Shown piece by piece: positions 17,576 to 26,752 of a stretch of 64,000 nt of DNA. The notes below the pieces were generated by a model, which had not been told where the DNA came from, searched no databases, and was given only the letters and a program-made list of their open reading frames with translations. The position numbers and the translations under genes are program-made. Position 1 is the stretch's first letter, and every line of letters starts with the position of its first letter. The stretch lies in assembly GCF_947489715.1 (NCBI RefSeq), contig NZ_CANLER010000001.1, positions 992,001 to 1,056,000 of the forward strand. Reading direction: 5' to 3'. This DNA comes from an uncultured Roseovarius sp. (GTDB lineage Bacteria > Pseudomonadota > Alphaproteobacteria > Rhodobacterales > Rhodobacteraceae).

Positions 17576-20308
17576 TTATTCTGCGGCCCGGCTGGCAGCA
17601 CCCTGTCCCATCTGACGCGCAAGCGCCTCGGACGAGAAGATGCGCAAGCCCAGATCAGGCCGGTAGCCATGAATTTCGTTCACATCCAGCGCCCGCATGA
17701 AATCCAGGATTTCATCCGAGATCACCTGCCCCGGCACCAGGATTGGAAAGCCCGGCGGATAGGGGATGATGAACGAGGCCGAGACCATCTCGGCCCCTTC
17801 CTTGGTCTTGGCGGTCTGTAAATCGACGTAATCGCAATTGCTTTCGTCATAACTCATGAAAAACGCGGTACGGATATCGCCCTCGGGCGTCTGCTGATCG
17901 GTGCGGAACGCATCATGAAAGCGGCTGAAATCCGGCAGCGGCGGCAGGTCTTCCATCAGGCTTTTCACCCGCGTGTCAAATGCCCGCTGTTCCATCTGCG
18001 AGGCATCGTCCTGCAGATCATCCAGTTCCTGCGCGATCTGCACCAGCACCTCGATCAGATAAGCGACCGAACTTCGCGTGGTGCCGATATTGGTCATGAA
18101 CAAGACCGTATTGCGCGAGGTCTTGTTGATCTGAATGCCGAATTTCTCCATCAGGATCTTGGTCTTGAACGTATCGCCATCCCAACCGGTGCCGCCCACC
18201 GACAATGTCACCCGGCTGGCGTCCAGCACGAATTCGTCTCGTGCCCAGCTGTCCCAGATGTCATCCCAGCCCTGTTCCGGCTCGTGATAGGATTTGATCC
18301 CGCTCTCGCGGTGCTGCTCGGGGATCATGTCCGACGCTGTCAGCACCTTGAAATACTTCTTTAGCAGCGGATGCGTGGCAATCGCCCGCCGCATCGAAAT
18401 CGCCGCCTCGATCTGGCGCTGGACAAACTCGTACCCCTCCAGTTCAACCTGACGCCGCCCGACATCAAGCGAGGCGATGATCTGGTAATTGGGCGAGGTC
18501 GACGTGTGGGTCATATAGGCTTCGTGGAAGCTCTGTTCGACCTCTCCCTTGAAGTCCTGGTCATGCACATGGATCATCGACCCCTGCCGAAGCGAAGTCA
18601 GTGTCTTGTGCGTCGACTGCGTGGCATAGGCCCGGACCCGCGCGTCGGGTGGCGGCAACAACCGCGTCGCCAGAAGCGCCTCCATATCCGCGTCCTTAAG
18701 CGCCTCCTGCTGCGCTTCATAGGCCGTGGCTGCCTGTGTGGTCCGCAGGCATTCGCGCAGATATTCCGCCGTCGCCATCGCCGTCCGCTGGCGATAGATC
18801 GGGTTGAACCGGGCAAAGGCAAACCACGCCTCGTCCCAGAGGAACACCAGATCTTTCTTGATCGCCAGACACTCCTCCATGACCCGGCGCACGTCATAGA
18901 CCATCCCGTCAAAGGTGCAGTTGGTCAGCAGCAGCATCCGCACCCGGTCCAGTTTCCCGGCGGCTTTCAGCTCCAGCAACTGTTTCTTGATCTCATGCAC
19001 CGGCACCGCGCCATACATCGAATACTGGTTCAGCGGGTAGCTATCCAGATAGACCACGTTGGCCCCTGCCAGCACCATGCCGTAATGGTGCGACTTATGG
19101 CAGTCACGGTCGACCAGCACGATGTCGCCGGGCTTGATCAGCGCCTGCACCACGATCTTGTTGCAGGTCGAGGTGCCGTTGGTGGCAAAAAACGTCTGTT
19201 TCGATCCGAACGCCCGCGACGCGTTTTCCTGCGCTTTCTTGATCGGCCCGACCGGTTCCAGCAGGCTGTCCAGCCCGCCACTGGTGGCCGAGGTTTCGGC
19301 AAGGAAGATGTTGGGCCCGTAAAATGCGCCCATATCCTGAATCCAGTGGCTACGGCTGATGGATTTGCCCCGGCTGATCGGCATCGCATGGAACACGCCG
19401 GTGGGCTGTTTTGAATAATCCTTGAGCGCGGTAAAGAACGGCGTCTTGAACCGGGTCAGCACGCCACGCAGGATATTCAGGTGCAGTTCCTGGAAATCTT
19501 CCTGATTATAGAACACCCGTCGGCAGCGGCCCAGATCAAGCCCCGCGATGGATTCGACCGACCGGTCGGTGATCAGGTAGCTGTCCAGCTCGGGGCGAAC
19601 CTTGGCAATCAGACGAGTCAGCTTGGGCCCGTAATCCTCGGGGCGCATCTCGTCGATGTCTTCCTCGATATCCATCAGCGTCAGATAGCGTTGCAGAACC
19701 GAGATTTCGTTGCGCGACCGCAGCGTCAGACCGGGGCGGATGACCACCGCCTGAATGTTGTGATTAAAGAGGATGCCAATCAGCGCATCCTCGAAACTGG
19801 ACACGATCACCGGTTCATAATGGAACTGGTCCTCGGTCCTGTGCATGCTCTGCAATGAATTGCGCAGCCAGCGCTCCTGATGCTCGCTCAGGTCGTCGAC
19901 GACCAGCACCTCGAAATAGGGCTTGGTCATCGCCCGCGCCTCGGGCGATAGCAGCGCCTCGTCTTCCAACTCTTCGGTGTCGGCCTCGTCACGACCCAGC
20001 GGAATCGACCGGCGCCGATATGCGCCCGAAATCAGCGCCCGCGTGATCCGGCGCACGTTATAGGCCAGATCCTCGTAATTGCGGTGTTCAAAATTGCGGC
20101 GCAGATGGTCGAATGCGCTGATGCCCGGAAAAGCCCAGTAGCACTCGATCGTGGCAAGCTGCTGAAACAGGGCTTCGATCCGGGGCGATACTTTGTTGAC
20201 GGTTTTTTCATCCGGCGACCGCGCCAATGCGCCTGCCGCTTCATTCAATGCGCTCCAGCTATCGGATCTAAGTTGAATAGCACTAAAATAATTGCTCATC
20301 GTCTTCAT
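17576..20308 (-). CDS. Orn/Lys/Arg-type PLP decarboxylase, large form
   Basis: A 910-residue member of the fold-I basic amino-acid decarboxylases (inducible lysine/ornithine/arginine type). The N-terminal 200 residues are receiver-like (VLVVDDLSEHQERW). The PLP core has FATNGTSTCNKIVVQALIKPGD, DRDCHKSHHYGMVLAG, LWDEAWFAFARF with the PLP-binding Asp, and ATQSTHKTLTSLRQG with Lys568 as Schiff-base lysine. The C-terminal domain ends in FIIPYPPGFPILVPGQ. It is longer than the enterobacterial enzymes of about 710-755 residues. The start at 20308 is preferred because GGGAGG stands 10 bases upstream. An in-frame ATG at 20338 lies too far out. Whether the amino acid is arginine, ornithine or lysine cannot be read. 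The operon partners suggest the amine is further conjugated. Confidence 0.87.
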   Translation of the reverse strand: MKTMSNYFSAIQLRSDSWSALNEAAGALARSPDEKTVNKVSPRIEALFQQLATIECYWAFPGISAFDHLRRNFEHRNYEDLAYNVRRITRALISGAYRRRSIPLGRDEADTEELEDEALLSPEARAMTKPYFEVLVVDDLSEHQERWLRNSLQSMHRTEDQFHYEPVIVSSFEDALIGILFNHNIQAVVIRPGLTLRSRNEISVLQRYLTLMDIEEDIDEMRPEDYGPKLTRLIAKVRPELDSYLITDRSVESIAGLDLGRCRRVFYNQEDFQELHLNILRGVLTRFKTPFFTALKDYSKQPTGVFHAMPISRGKSISRSHWIQDMGAFYGPNIFLAETSATSGGLDSLLEPVGPIKKAQENASRAFGSKQTFFATNGTSTCNKIVVQALIKPGDIVLVDRDCHKSHHYGMVLAGANVVYLDSYPLNQYSMYGAVPVHEIKKQLLELKAAGKLDRVRMLLLTNCTFDGMVYDVRRVMEECLAIKKDLVFLWDEAWFAFARFNPIYRQRTAMATAEYLRECLRTTQAATAYEAQQEALKDADMEALLATRLLPPPDARVRAYATQSTHKTLTSLRQGSMIHVHDQDFKGEVEQSFHEAYMTHTSTSPNYQIIASLDVGRRQVELEGYEFVQRQIEAAISMRRAIATHPLLKKYFKVLTASDMIPEQHRESGIKSYHEPEQGWDDIWDSWARDEFVLDASRVTLSVGGTGWDGDTFKTKILMEKFGIQINKTSRNTVLFMTNIGTTRSSVAYLIEVLVQIAQELDDLQDDASQMEQRAFDTRVKSLMEDLPPLPDFSRFHDAFRTDQQTPEGDIRTAFFMSYDESNCDYVDLQTAKTKEGAEMVSASFIIPYPPGFPILVPGQVISDEILDFMRALDVNEIHGYRPDLGLRIFSSEALARQMGQGAASRAAE

Positions 20309-20411
20309 GAAACATGGTCCTCCCGTTCGCTTTTCCAATCGCGATCAACGGGCACCCTCCCCGGTGCCCAATCGTCACAATCGTCGCAAGGGGAGCATGT
20401 TTCATGCACCC

Positions 20412-21395
20412 CTACCCGTTGGCGAATTTATCCGCCGTCGGGATTTGCTGGGCTTGTCCGGCATCGTCATTGGCCGGGGGTTGCGGCGCCGCGGGCGTTT
20501 CAATCCGCGGATCCGTCAACAGCAGCGGGGCACCCCTGTCCCACTGCTTGGGCATCTCCAGCGGCCCCAGCGTCTGCAAGAATGCATCCGCCCCGCTGGC
20601 ACGGTCATAGACCGGAAACTCGACCTCGCGGTCGCGGAAGCTTTTGAGAACCTGACCCAGGCCCTTCATGCCGGTATTGCGCTGGCGGCGCACCTGATCC
20701 AGGTCGATCTCGATGGGAAAGATATCCTCCTGCCCCGCCGCCTGGTGCAGAACCTGCGCCGACGGATCGACAACGCAGGATTTGCCCACGCCGCCCGATC
20801 CCAGCCCGTTCACGTCAAAGACGTAGCACTGGAACTGCGCCGCCGTCGCGCGCGCAATCGCCAGCTCGGCGTCGCGGTCGGTGGTGCCGGTCAGCACCGG
20901 ATGCAACAGAACCTCGACCCCCTGCGCCGTCAGGTGGCGCGTGGTTTCTGGGAACCAGATATCATAGCAGATCGACAGGCCGAACCGGCCCACCTGCGGC
21001 ACGTCGAAGATGCAGAAATCCGACCCCGCCGATATGCCCGCCTCATAGGGCCGGAACGGGAACATCTTGCGGTAAGTGCTCACGATTTCACCTTCGGGGT
21101 TGATCACCACCGAGGTGTTGAAAATCCGCCCATCAGGTGTTTTTTCGAACATCGAGCCGGGGATCAGCCAGATCTTGTGCCGCTTGGCGTCTTCCTGGAA
21201 CAACCGAATGGTATCGTTCTCCAACGGCTGGGCGAATTTCGATAGCGGCCCATAAGCCGCCAACTCGCTGAACAGCACCATCTGTGTCCAGGGAAACCGG
21301 GCCATCGCCAGGTCAATCTTGTGTCGTAACGCATCCACATTCGGGTGGGCGGCGGCAACATGCATCTGGATGCCTGCAATCGCAAAAGGTGTCAC
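20412..21395 (-). CDS. Carbon-nitrogen hydrolase (nitrilase superfamily amidase)
   Basis: A 327-residue enzyme with an intact nitrilase-superfamily triad: Glu44 in LFSELAAYG, Lys110 in YRKMFPFRP and Cys143 in SICYDIWFPE. Relatives include N-carbamoylputrescine amidohydrolase and aliphatic or omega-amidases. The C-terminal 60 residues (after DRASGADAFLQ) extend beyond the usual core of about 270 residues and are Pro/Ala-rich. It is the first gene of the decarboxylase/ATP-grasp/C45 operon, 103 bp before the decarboxylase start, so hydrolysis of an amide or carbamoyl derivative of an amine is plausible. It begins with GTG at 21395 after AAGGACATGAGAC. It is divergent from the BenE gene. Confidence 0.83.
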   Translation of the reverse strand: MTPFAIAGIQMHVAAAHPNVDALRHKIDLAMARFPWTQMVLFSELAAYGPLSKFAQPLENDTIRLFQEDAKRHKIWLIPGSMFEKTPDGRIFNTSVVINPEGEIVSTYRKMFPFRPYEAGISAGSDFCIFDVPQVGRFGLSICYDIWFPETTRHLTAQGVEVLLHPVLTGTTDRDAELAIARATAAQFQCYVFDVNGLGSGGVGKSCVVDPSAQVLHQAAGQEDIFPIEIDLDQVRRQRNTGMKGLGQVLKSFRDREVEFPVYDRASGADAFLQTLGPLEMPKQWDRGAPLLLTDPRIETPAAPQPPANDDAGQAQQIPTADKFANG

Positions 21396-21607
21396 GTCTC
21401 ATGTCCTTCAAATGCCGCTCGCGGCGTTCAGTGGACCCCGAGTGTTACATACCCGTCAAGGACAGTCCACAGCCGCCGCGAAATCATTTTCGAGAGTTTT
21501 GCAGCCCTTTACGCCACGTCATCGCGCACGCAGTATTCACGAACTTCACCATTGACATAAAGGCCGCCGCGGTTTTCACCTGCACCCCACAGGCAAGGAC
21601 AGCAATA

Positions 21608-22783
21608 ATGACCGATACGGCATCCGGGCTACCGCCCGCGCAGACAGTTTCAACCGGCTTTGTCGTGGCCATCGTCGGCTTTTTCAGTTCTTTCCCGATC
21701 GTGCTACACGGGCTTGATGCGATGGGTGCCGACCATATGCAGGCGGCCTCGGGGCTGATGGCGGCCTCGCTGTCGATGGGGATCGCGGGCATTCTGCTCA
21801 GCCTCTGGACGAAACAGCCGGTCAGCGTGGCCTGGTCCACACCGGGCGCGGCCCTTCTGGCCATCAGCGCGGCCCCGCCCGGCGGGTTCGACGGGGCCGT
21901 GGGCGCGTTTCTGATTGCCGGGCTGCTGACACTGGTGGCCGGGCTTTTCCGCCCGCTGGGGCGGCTTGCGGCGTCTATTCCCGCACCTTTGGCACAGGCG
22001 ATGCTGTCGGGCGTGCTTTTTTCGATCTGTATCGTGCCGTTTCAGGCGGTCGCGGCCACGCCGTGGACCACCCTGCCCATTGTCCTGACATGGTTCATCA
22101 TGGGCCGGATCAACCGGCTTGTCGCCGTCCCCGCCGCCGTGCTGATGGCGGCCTTCGTGGTACTCTATGTTTCGGATTTTTCCGTGCCACTGCCCAATAC
22201 CCCCTTCACCCAACTGCACATCACCTGGCCCACTTTCTCGGTCGAGGCCACCCTGGGCATCGCCCTGCCGCTTTTCATCGTCACCATGGCCACGCAGAAC
22301 ATCCCCGGCATCGCGGTGATGAAAAGCTATGGCTACACGCCCAGTGCCGGCCCGCTGCTGTCGACCGTGGGCGCCGCCAGCATGATGTCATCCCTGATCG
22401 GCGCGCCTGCCACCTGCCTGGCCGCAATCACCGCCGCCATGTGCTCGAATGACGAAAGCCATCCCAACCCGGCGCAACGCTACTGGTCCGCTGCCATGGC
22501 GGGCCTGTTTTACTGCCTGCTGGGCATCTTTGCCGCGATCATCACCGCCTTTGCCGCCGCCGCCCCGCCGCTGGTGCTGGGCACACTGGCGGGCATCGCG
22601 CTGCTGGGGGTCTTTGCCAACAGCGCACAAGCCGCCCTTGATGATGCCGGTTATCGCGAAGCTGCGGCGATCACCTTTCTGATCACCGCCTCGGGCATCA
22701 CCGTCTTCGGGCTGGGTGGCGCGGTCTGGGGGCTGATCGCAGGTGGGATCGTGCAGCTGGTCAAGGATCGCCAGACCACCTGA
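21608..22783 (+). CDS. BenE-family benzoate/proton symporter homologue
   Basis: A 391-residue inner-membrane protein of BenE length, hydrophobic almost throughout, with about 11-12 predicted helices. Diagnostic stretches are WSTPGAALLA (the BenE-type half-helix region), PAPLAQAMLSGVLFSICIVPFQA, ATQNIPGIAVMKSYGYTP and IGAPATCLAAITAAMCSNDESHPNP. Characterised members import benzoate with protons. No benzoate-degrading genes lie nearby, so another aromatic or carboxylate is possible. ATG 21608 follows AAGGACAGCAATA. It is divergent from the nitrilase operon and convergent with the ankyrin gene 27 bp away. Confidence 0.85.
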   Translation: MTDTASGLPPAQTVSTGFVVAIVGFFSSFPIVLHGLDAMGADHMQAASGLMAASLSMGIAGILLSLWTKQPVSVAWSTPGAALLAISAAPPGGFDGAVGAFLIAGLLTLVAGLFRPLGRLAASIPAPLAQAMLSGVLFSICIVPFQAVAATPWTTLPIVLTWFIMGRINRLVAVPAAVLMAAFVVLYVSDFSVPLPNTPFTQLHITWPTFSVEATLGIALPLFIVTMATQNIPGIAVMKSYGYTPSAGPLLSTVGAASMMSSLIGAPATCLAAITAAMCSNDESHPNPAQRYWSAAMAGLFYCLLGIFAAIITAFAAAAPPLVLGTLAGIALLGVFANSAQAALDDAGYREAAAITFLITASGITVFGLGGAVWGLIAGGIVQLVKDRQTT

Positions 22784-22810
22784 CCACCTGAGCCGGAAGC
22801 GCTGGCAAAT

Positions 22811-24550
22811 TCACACCTCCCGGCTCTGAAATTCTGCCAGCACCGCCCGCACCCCGTCCCCCGCCTGCGCCTCGGCAACCGACCAGACCGTGCCGCCCTT
22901 GCCATCCGTCACCGTCATATCGGCACCCGCCTCCAGCAACAGCCGCACCGCCTCGGGATGGTCACTGGCCACGGCAAAGACCAGCGGCGTGGTCCAGCCA
23001 TTTTCCGGCACCACATCGCCCGGACAGATATCGGCAAAGCGCTGATCAAGGCGCGTGGGGTCCTCGACCAGCCGCGCCCGGATCTGATCAAGGTTGCCCC
23101 GCGCCGCAGCGGTAAAGATATCCATCCGGCAGCGGTCCAAGAGCGCGATCATCGCCGCGTCCTCCATATGCAGCGCATAGCCCATTGGCGTCGCATAGTA
23201 GTTCAGGTCGCGCAGCGTCGGATCCGCACCCGCCTCCAGCAACAGCTCCGCAATACCGACATCTTCGCTCATCACTGCCTCGTGCAGCGCCGAATTGCCG
23301 CTAAGACCGTTCAGATCAAAGCCAAGCGCGATCATCACTTCCAGCGCCTCGCGATTGCCACGTCGCGCCGCATCGCGCAGCATATCCGTCCGGCGCAGAC
23401 CGGGCAGATCATCACCAGACCGTTTCAATATCGCCTGCGCCTCGGTCAGATCACCGGCCATGCAGGCCACCTGAAACGCTTCCTCGGGCGACAAATCGCG
23501 TTGCTCTGCCCCCGCCTCGGCCAACATCGAAGCTATCGCGCCCTCACCCATCAGCAACGCTGCCTGATAGGGCGTCTTGCCCTTGGTGCGCGTATCATAG
23601 GTCTCGTCCGGTTTGTTCAGATCGACGCCATGTGCCACCAACAGGCTGACCCGGTCGGCAAAGCCACGTTTGATCGCGCTGATCAGTTGAAAATGCAGGG
23701 TATCGCTGGGATGAGGCAACAGCTTGTCATCCTCAACCAACAGCCAGTTGTTCTTGTCGCTGGCACTCAACCCATATTCCAGCAACAGCTCCAGACAGGT
23801 GTCATCCGGCTCAAAAGACCGATTATAGGCCGCCTGACTGTCATTCGGATTGGCACCCCGTTCCAGCATCGCCCGGGCAAACGCCACGTAATCGGGATGT
23901 TCCGGCTGATTGACCGGCCCGCCCTCACCCTGGCCGAACACGCCGGTCAGAGCAGTGAACTTGTACTGCCCGCCCCACATGTAATAGGCATCGGGATCGG
24001 CTCCGCGCTCCAGCAACCGCAGCCCGGCGGCATAGGTTGATGTGCCGGGCAGTCGCCCATAGGCCGCGTACATCAGCGGCTCCCAACCGAAAAATCCGCC
24101 TTTCTTGTTGATCAGGTCGGGTTGCTGATCCAGCCAGTGGTCGATGCCGGCCACATCGCCAATAGCCGCAGCGGTATAGATGCTGTCCTGCGCGATCTCC
24201 GGATGCTCGGTCAAAAGCTCCCGCGCCTGCTCAAATCGTGCCGGCCCGAAATCTGGCACCGACCCATAGGCAACCGTGACCAGATCCAGAAACCGGTTGG
24301 CCAGTTGATCCGCGCCTTCGTCGCGCGCGCCCTCAACGTGCCGCTTCAGCCGGGTCCAGCTGGAAAACCCGTGGCTTCGGGCAATCACAAGCTGCGCCTG
24401 TTGCAGGCTGATCGCGCGTGGATCGCCAAAATACGGGCCGACTTGTTGCGCAGCCTGCGCATCGCCCGCCTGCACGGATTTCAGCAGCGTCTTCGCGCGC
24501 TTTTTGAGGTTCTCAAGATTTGGATTCGCGGGAAGTGGGGTGATCGCCAT
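22811..24550 (-). CDS. Ankyrin-repeat protein
   Basis: A 579-residue cytoplasmic protein without signal peptide or membrane helices. The N-terminal 75 residues (NLENLKKRAKTLLKSVQAGD ... LVIARSHGFSSWTRLKRHVEG) match the lead-in seen in many bacterial ankyrin proteins. About ten degenerate ankyrin units follow, for example EPLMYAAYGRLPGTSTYAAGLRLLERGADPDA read in part, ALHEAVMSEDVGIAELLLEAGADP, and TPLVFAVASDHPEAVRLLLEAGADMT at the end. Ankyrin arrays mediate protein binding. No partner is indicated. ATG 24550 is preceded by a perfect AGGAGG. The upstream gap contains the dyad at 24770. Confidence 0.87.
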   Translation of the reverse strand: MAITPLPANPNLENLKKRAKTLLKSVQAGDAQAAQQVGPYFGDPRAISLQQAQLVIARSHGFSSWTRLKRHVEGARDEGADQLANRFLDLVTVAYGSVPDFGPARFEQARELLTEHPEIAQDSIYTAAAIGDVAGIDHWLDQQPDLINKKGGFFGWEPLMYAAYGRLPGTSTYAAGLRLLERGADPDAYYMWGGQYKFTALTGVFGQGEGGPVNQPEHPDYVAFARAMLERGANPNDSQAAYNRSFEPDDTCLELLLEYGLSASDKNNWLLVEDDKLLPHPSDTLHFQLISAIKRGFADRVSLLVAHGVDLNKPDETYDTRTKGKTPYQAALLMGEGAIASMLAEAGAEQRDLSPEEAFQVACMAGDLTEAQAILKRSGDDLPGLRRTDMLRDAARRGNREALEVMIALGFDLNGLSGNSALHEAVMSEDVGIAELLLEAGADPTLRDLNYYATPMGYALHMEDAAMIALLDRCRMDIFTAAARGNLDQIRARLVEDPTRLDQRFADICPGDVVPENGWTTPLVFAVASDHPEAVRLLLEAGADMTVTDGKGGTVWSVAEAQAGDGVRAVLAEFQSREV

Positions 24551-24769
24551 GATCGACCTCCTTTCAATTCGTCCGGTATCCGCGCCCTCGGACCTGAAAA
24601 GAGGTGTATGAGGTTTTCTGCTATCGTTTCAGACAGGCTTGGCCCTTCCCGCGGATCGGATGCCTTCTGACAGGCACCTTGATCCTGCCATGCCAAAACC
24701 GTCCACAGCAAGGAAAAACCGGGGTTTTGTTGCCAATTCCTTACCCCCACCGCACGCCTGCGGGCGATT

Positions 24770-24808
24770 GTTTACACAATCCGCGTACACAATTGTAACT
24801 GTGTAAAC
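24770..24808. promoter_or_regulatory. Long dyad GTTTACACA ... TGTGTAAAC
   Basis: Perfect 9-bp arms separated by 21 bp. The interior holds a second nested symmetry, TACA-CAAT-TGTA, and the words ACACAAT and ATTGTGTA recur. It lies 12 bp beyond the olsA stop and about 220 bp upstream of the ankyrin gene start. No T-run follows on either strand, so a multi-site operator is more likely than a terminator, but neither is shown. Confidence 0.45.
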
Positions 24809-24820
24809 TCTCCGAGTGTT

Positions 24821-25657
24821 TTAACCGCTGATCTGACGACCCGCCGGCATGCCGCCGCGAACGATCGTTTCCAAATGCGCCGCCAGCGCCTTGCGGTCTG
24901 AAAATTCATCAACCTTTACAGGGGGATGGTAGATCACCGTCACTGATCCCTGCCAGCGTGCGGCCATGACATGCAACAGATGCGGTCCAAACTCCATATC
25001 GCCCCACCAGCCATAAAATCTTTCATCCTGATCCTGTGGTGCCTGATAAACCACTGTAACGGGTTGAATGTGCATTTTATGGCGCAGATCCAGTCCAAAA
25101 AAAGACTGAAAAAGCGTTGTTTTAAAAGGTAAAACTCGCAACCCGTCGGTCGAGGTTCCCTCGGGAAAAAACAGCAGCTTATGCCCGGCCAACAGGCGTT
25201 TTTCAAACAGCACGGTCTGGGTTTTCGCCTGCCGCGGGTCACGGGCAATGAACACCGTCCCGGTGATTTTCGCCAAAAGCCCGATCCCCGGCCAGCTCGC
25301 CACCTCAGCCTTGGACACGAAATAGATGCGCTTACGGGCGTTGAGCGCGAAAATATCCAACCATGACGCATGGTTAGCGACAATCGCGCCCGGTCTGTTC
25401 ATTCGCTCTCCGCGGGTTTGATGGCGTATTCCCAACACCAGAAACGCCGCCCGGCACACCCATTGAGTGACATAAGGGGTTATCGGTCTTTTCTCTTTGA
25501 AAACAGGTGCTTCTACCAATCTCAACAAAGCCGTGGCAAGAACTCCGCACAGCAGGATCACGATCAGGATCAACCCCCTGGCAATCACGCGTAGCCATCC
25601 CGTCGGGCTGATCTTGGGCAAGCGCGGTTTATCTGTTGGATTCCACGTTAGGTTCAC
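24821..25657 (-). CDS. olsA: Lyso-ornithine lipid acyltransferase (PlsC-type)
   Basis: Adds the second, ester-linked acyl chain to lyso-ornithine lipid in the inner membrane. The 278-residue protein has one N-terminal membrane helix (residues 24-46, VIARGLILIVILLCGVLATAL) and the PlsC motifs NHASWLD (His96-x4-Asp101) and FPEGTSTDG. It starts with GTG at 25657, overlapping the olsB stop by four bases (GTGA), with AGAGG upstream. Alone it could be a phosphatidic-acid-forming PlsC. The coupling to an OlsB-type N-acyltransferase supports ornithine-lipid synthesis. Confidence 0.83.
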   Translation of the reverse strand: MNLTWNPTDKPRLPKISPTGWLRVIARGLILIVILLCGVLATALLRLVEAPVFKEKRPITPYVTQWVCRAAFLVLGIRHQTRGERMNRPGAIVANHASWLDIFALNARKRIYFVSKAEVASWPGIGLLAKITGTVFIARDPRQAKTQTVLFEKRLLAGHKLLFFPEGTSTDGLRVLPFKTTLFQSFFGLDLRHKMHIQPVTVVYQAPQDQDERFYGWWGDMEFGPHLLHVMAARWQGSVTVIYHPPVKVDEFSDRKALAAHLETIVRGGMPAGRQISG

Positions 25658-26421
25658 GTGGTAACCTCTTTGGTATAAATGCTTTTTTGTTTATCATTCA
25701 GACGCACGGTGTCCATGATCAGACAGACATCCGTCGTGTTGAACGCATGGTCCACATAGGCCCCGTCGCCAACATATCCGCCTAACCGCAGATAGGCTTT
25801 GATCAGTGCGGGCACCTGCAACATTGCAGCACGCCGGTCCAATTCTTCCTCAGCCAGAAGGTCAAGCTTTTGATAATGCGCGGGTTTTGCCCTCACGCGT
25901 AGATCTTCCGGGGCAAGGTGACGGTGATAAAGCAGTGACAATGGTTGCGCCAATGCCGCAGGATCAACACCGTGGAAACTGGCGACTCCAAACAGGATTT
26001 CTATATCGTGATCAGCAACATAGCGCGCCAATCCGTTCCACAGATGATACATCGCCGCCCCGCCCCGATAATCGGCATCCAGACAGGAGCGCCCCAACTC
26101 CATCAACCGTCGCCCGGAAGATCTGAGCCGACTAAGATCGTATTCATCCTCAGAATAAAACTGCCCGGCGCGGCGCGCCTGATCATCCCGCAATAGCCGG
26201 TAAACACCCACGACTGCGTCATTTTTTTTGCCATCGAGCAGCAAAAGATGATCAAAGAACGGATCAAATCTGTCGGTCTCAAGCCGCGCCTGATGATCCA
26301 CCATCGGCCCGTCCCCGCCCAGTTCTTCGACAAAGACCTTGTAGCGCAGCGCCTGCGCCGCTCTTAGCTCCGCTTGAGAACTGGCAAGTTTTACATGAAA
26401 TTCAGGGGCTTGATCGTGCAT
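25654..26421 (-). CDS. olsB: L-ornithine N-alpha-acyltransferase (OlsB, hemolysin-like GNAT)
   Basis: Transfers a 3-hydroxyacyl chain from acyl-ACP to the alpha amino group of ornithine, giving lyso-ornithine lipid. The 255-residue protein shows the family signature: KLASSQAELRAAQALRYKVFVEELGGDG at the start, FDPFFDHLLLLD, and GRRLMELGRSCLDADYRGGAAMYHLWNGLARYV read in part. These phosphate-free lipids matter for membrane adaptation to phosphate limitation in marine bacteria. I see no clear Pho box. The ribosome site before ATG 26421 is weak. olsA follows with a four-base overlap. Confidence 0.85.
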   Translation of the reverse strand: MHDQAPEFHVKLASSQAELRAAQALRYKVFVEELGGDGPMVDHQARLETDRFDPFFDHLLLLDGKKNDAVVGVYRLLRDDQARRAGQFYSEDEYDLSRLRSSGRRLMELGRSCLDADYRGGAAMYHLWNGLARYVADHDIEILFGVASFHGVDPAALAQPLSLLYHRHLAPEDLRVRAKPAHYQKLDLLAEEELDRRAAMLQVPALIKAYLRLGGYVGDGAYVDHAFNTTDVCLIMDTVRLNDKQKSIYTKEVTT

Positions 26422-26521
26422 TTGGATTTCAGAGCAACCGTTTCGTCAGGGTTTTAGAAAAGCTGGGACACAAAGGCAAACATTCGACCATGGCGATACT
26501 AGAACTCTCCCTAAGCGTGTG

Positions 26522-26725
26522 TTAATCTTCTGGTAACCCTGTTGAGGGATGAAGGACAGGCAACAGAGCAACGCACCTCCCGTCGATCACGACTTTCCCG
26601 GCATTGGGAAAGTTCACCGTGATTTTACCCGCGATGTTCGATTGCACCTGTCCGATTCCCCAATCGGGCATGCCCGGGTGCTCTACCAACATGCCGGGTT
26701 CCAGTAACGCGTTAAGATCTGACAT
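26522..26725 (-). CDS. DUF3553 small protein
   Basis: A 67-residue protein, MSDLNALLEPGMLVEHPGMPDWGIGQVQS... , matching the small DUF3553 family (SH3-like fold, similar to the CarD/TRCF interaction domain and UvrD C-terminal module) by VEHP...WGIGQVQ and VTVNFPNAGKVVI-type strands. Function is not established. The ATG at 26725 is preferred over the in-frame one at 26764 because homologues begin here and CAGGCGACAG precedes it. It is divergent from the ChpT-like gene, and its upstream ATG would run into that gene's leader. Confidence 0.75.
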   Translation of the reverse strand: MSDLNALLEPGMLVEHPGMPDWGIGQVQSNIAGKITVNFPNAGKVVIDGRCVALLPVLHPSTGLPED

Positions 26726-26752
26726 CTGTCGCCTGCCTTGTGGAGAAACTCT

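Noticed and set aside
20400-20425. A third CTACCCGTT word resembling half of the serine-cycle palindrome
   Set aside because: It is the end of the nitrilase gene (Asn-Gly-stop) and lacks the opposite arm, so it is coding coincidence.
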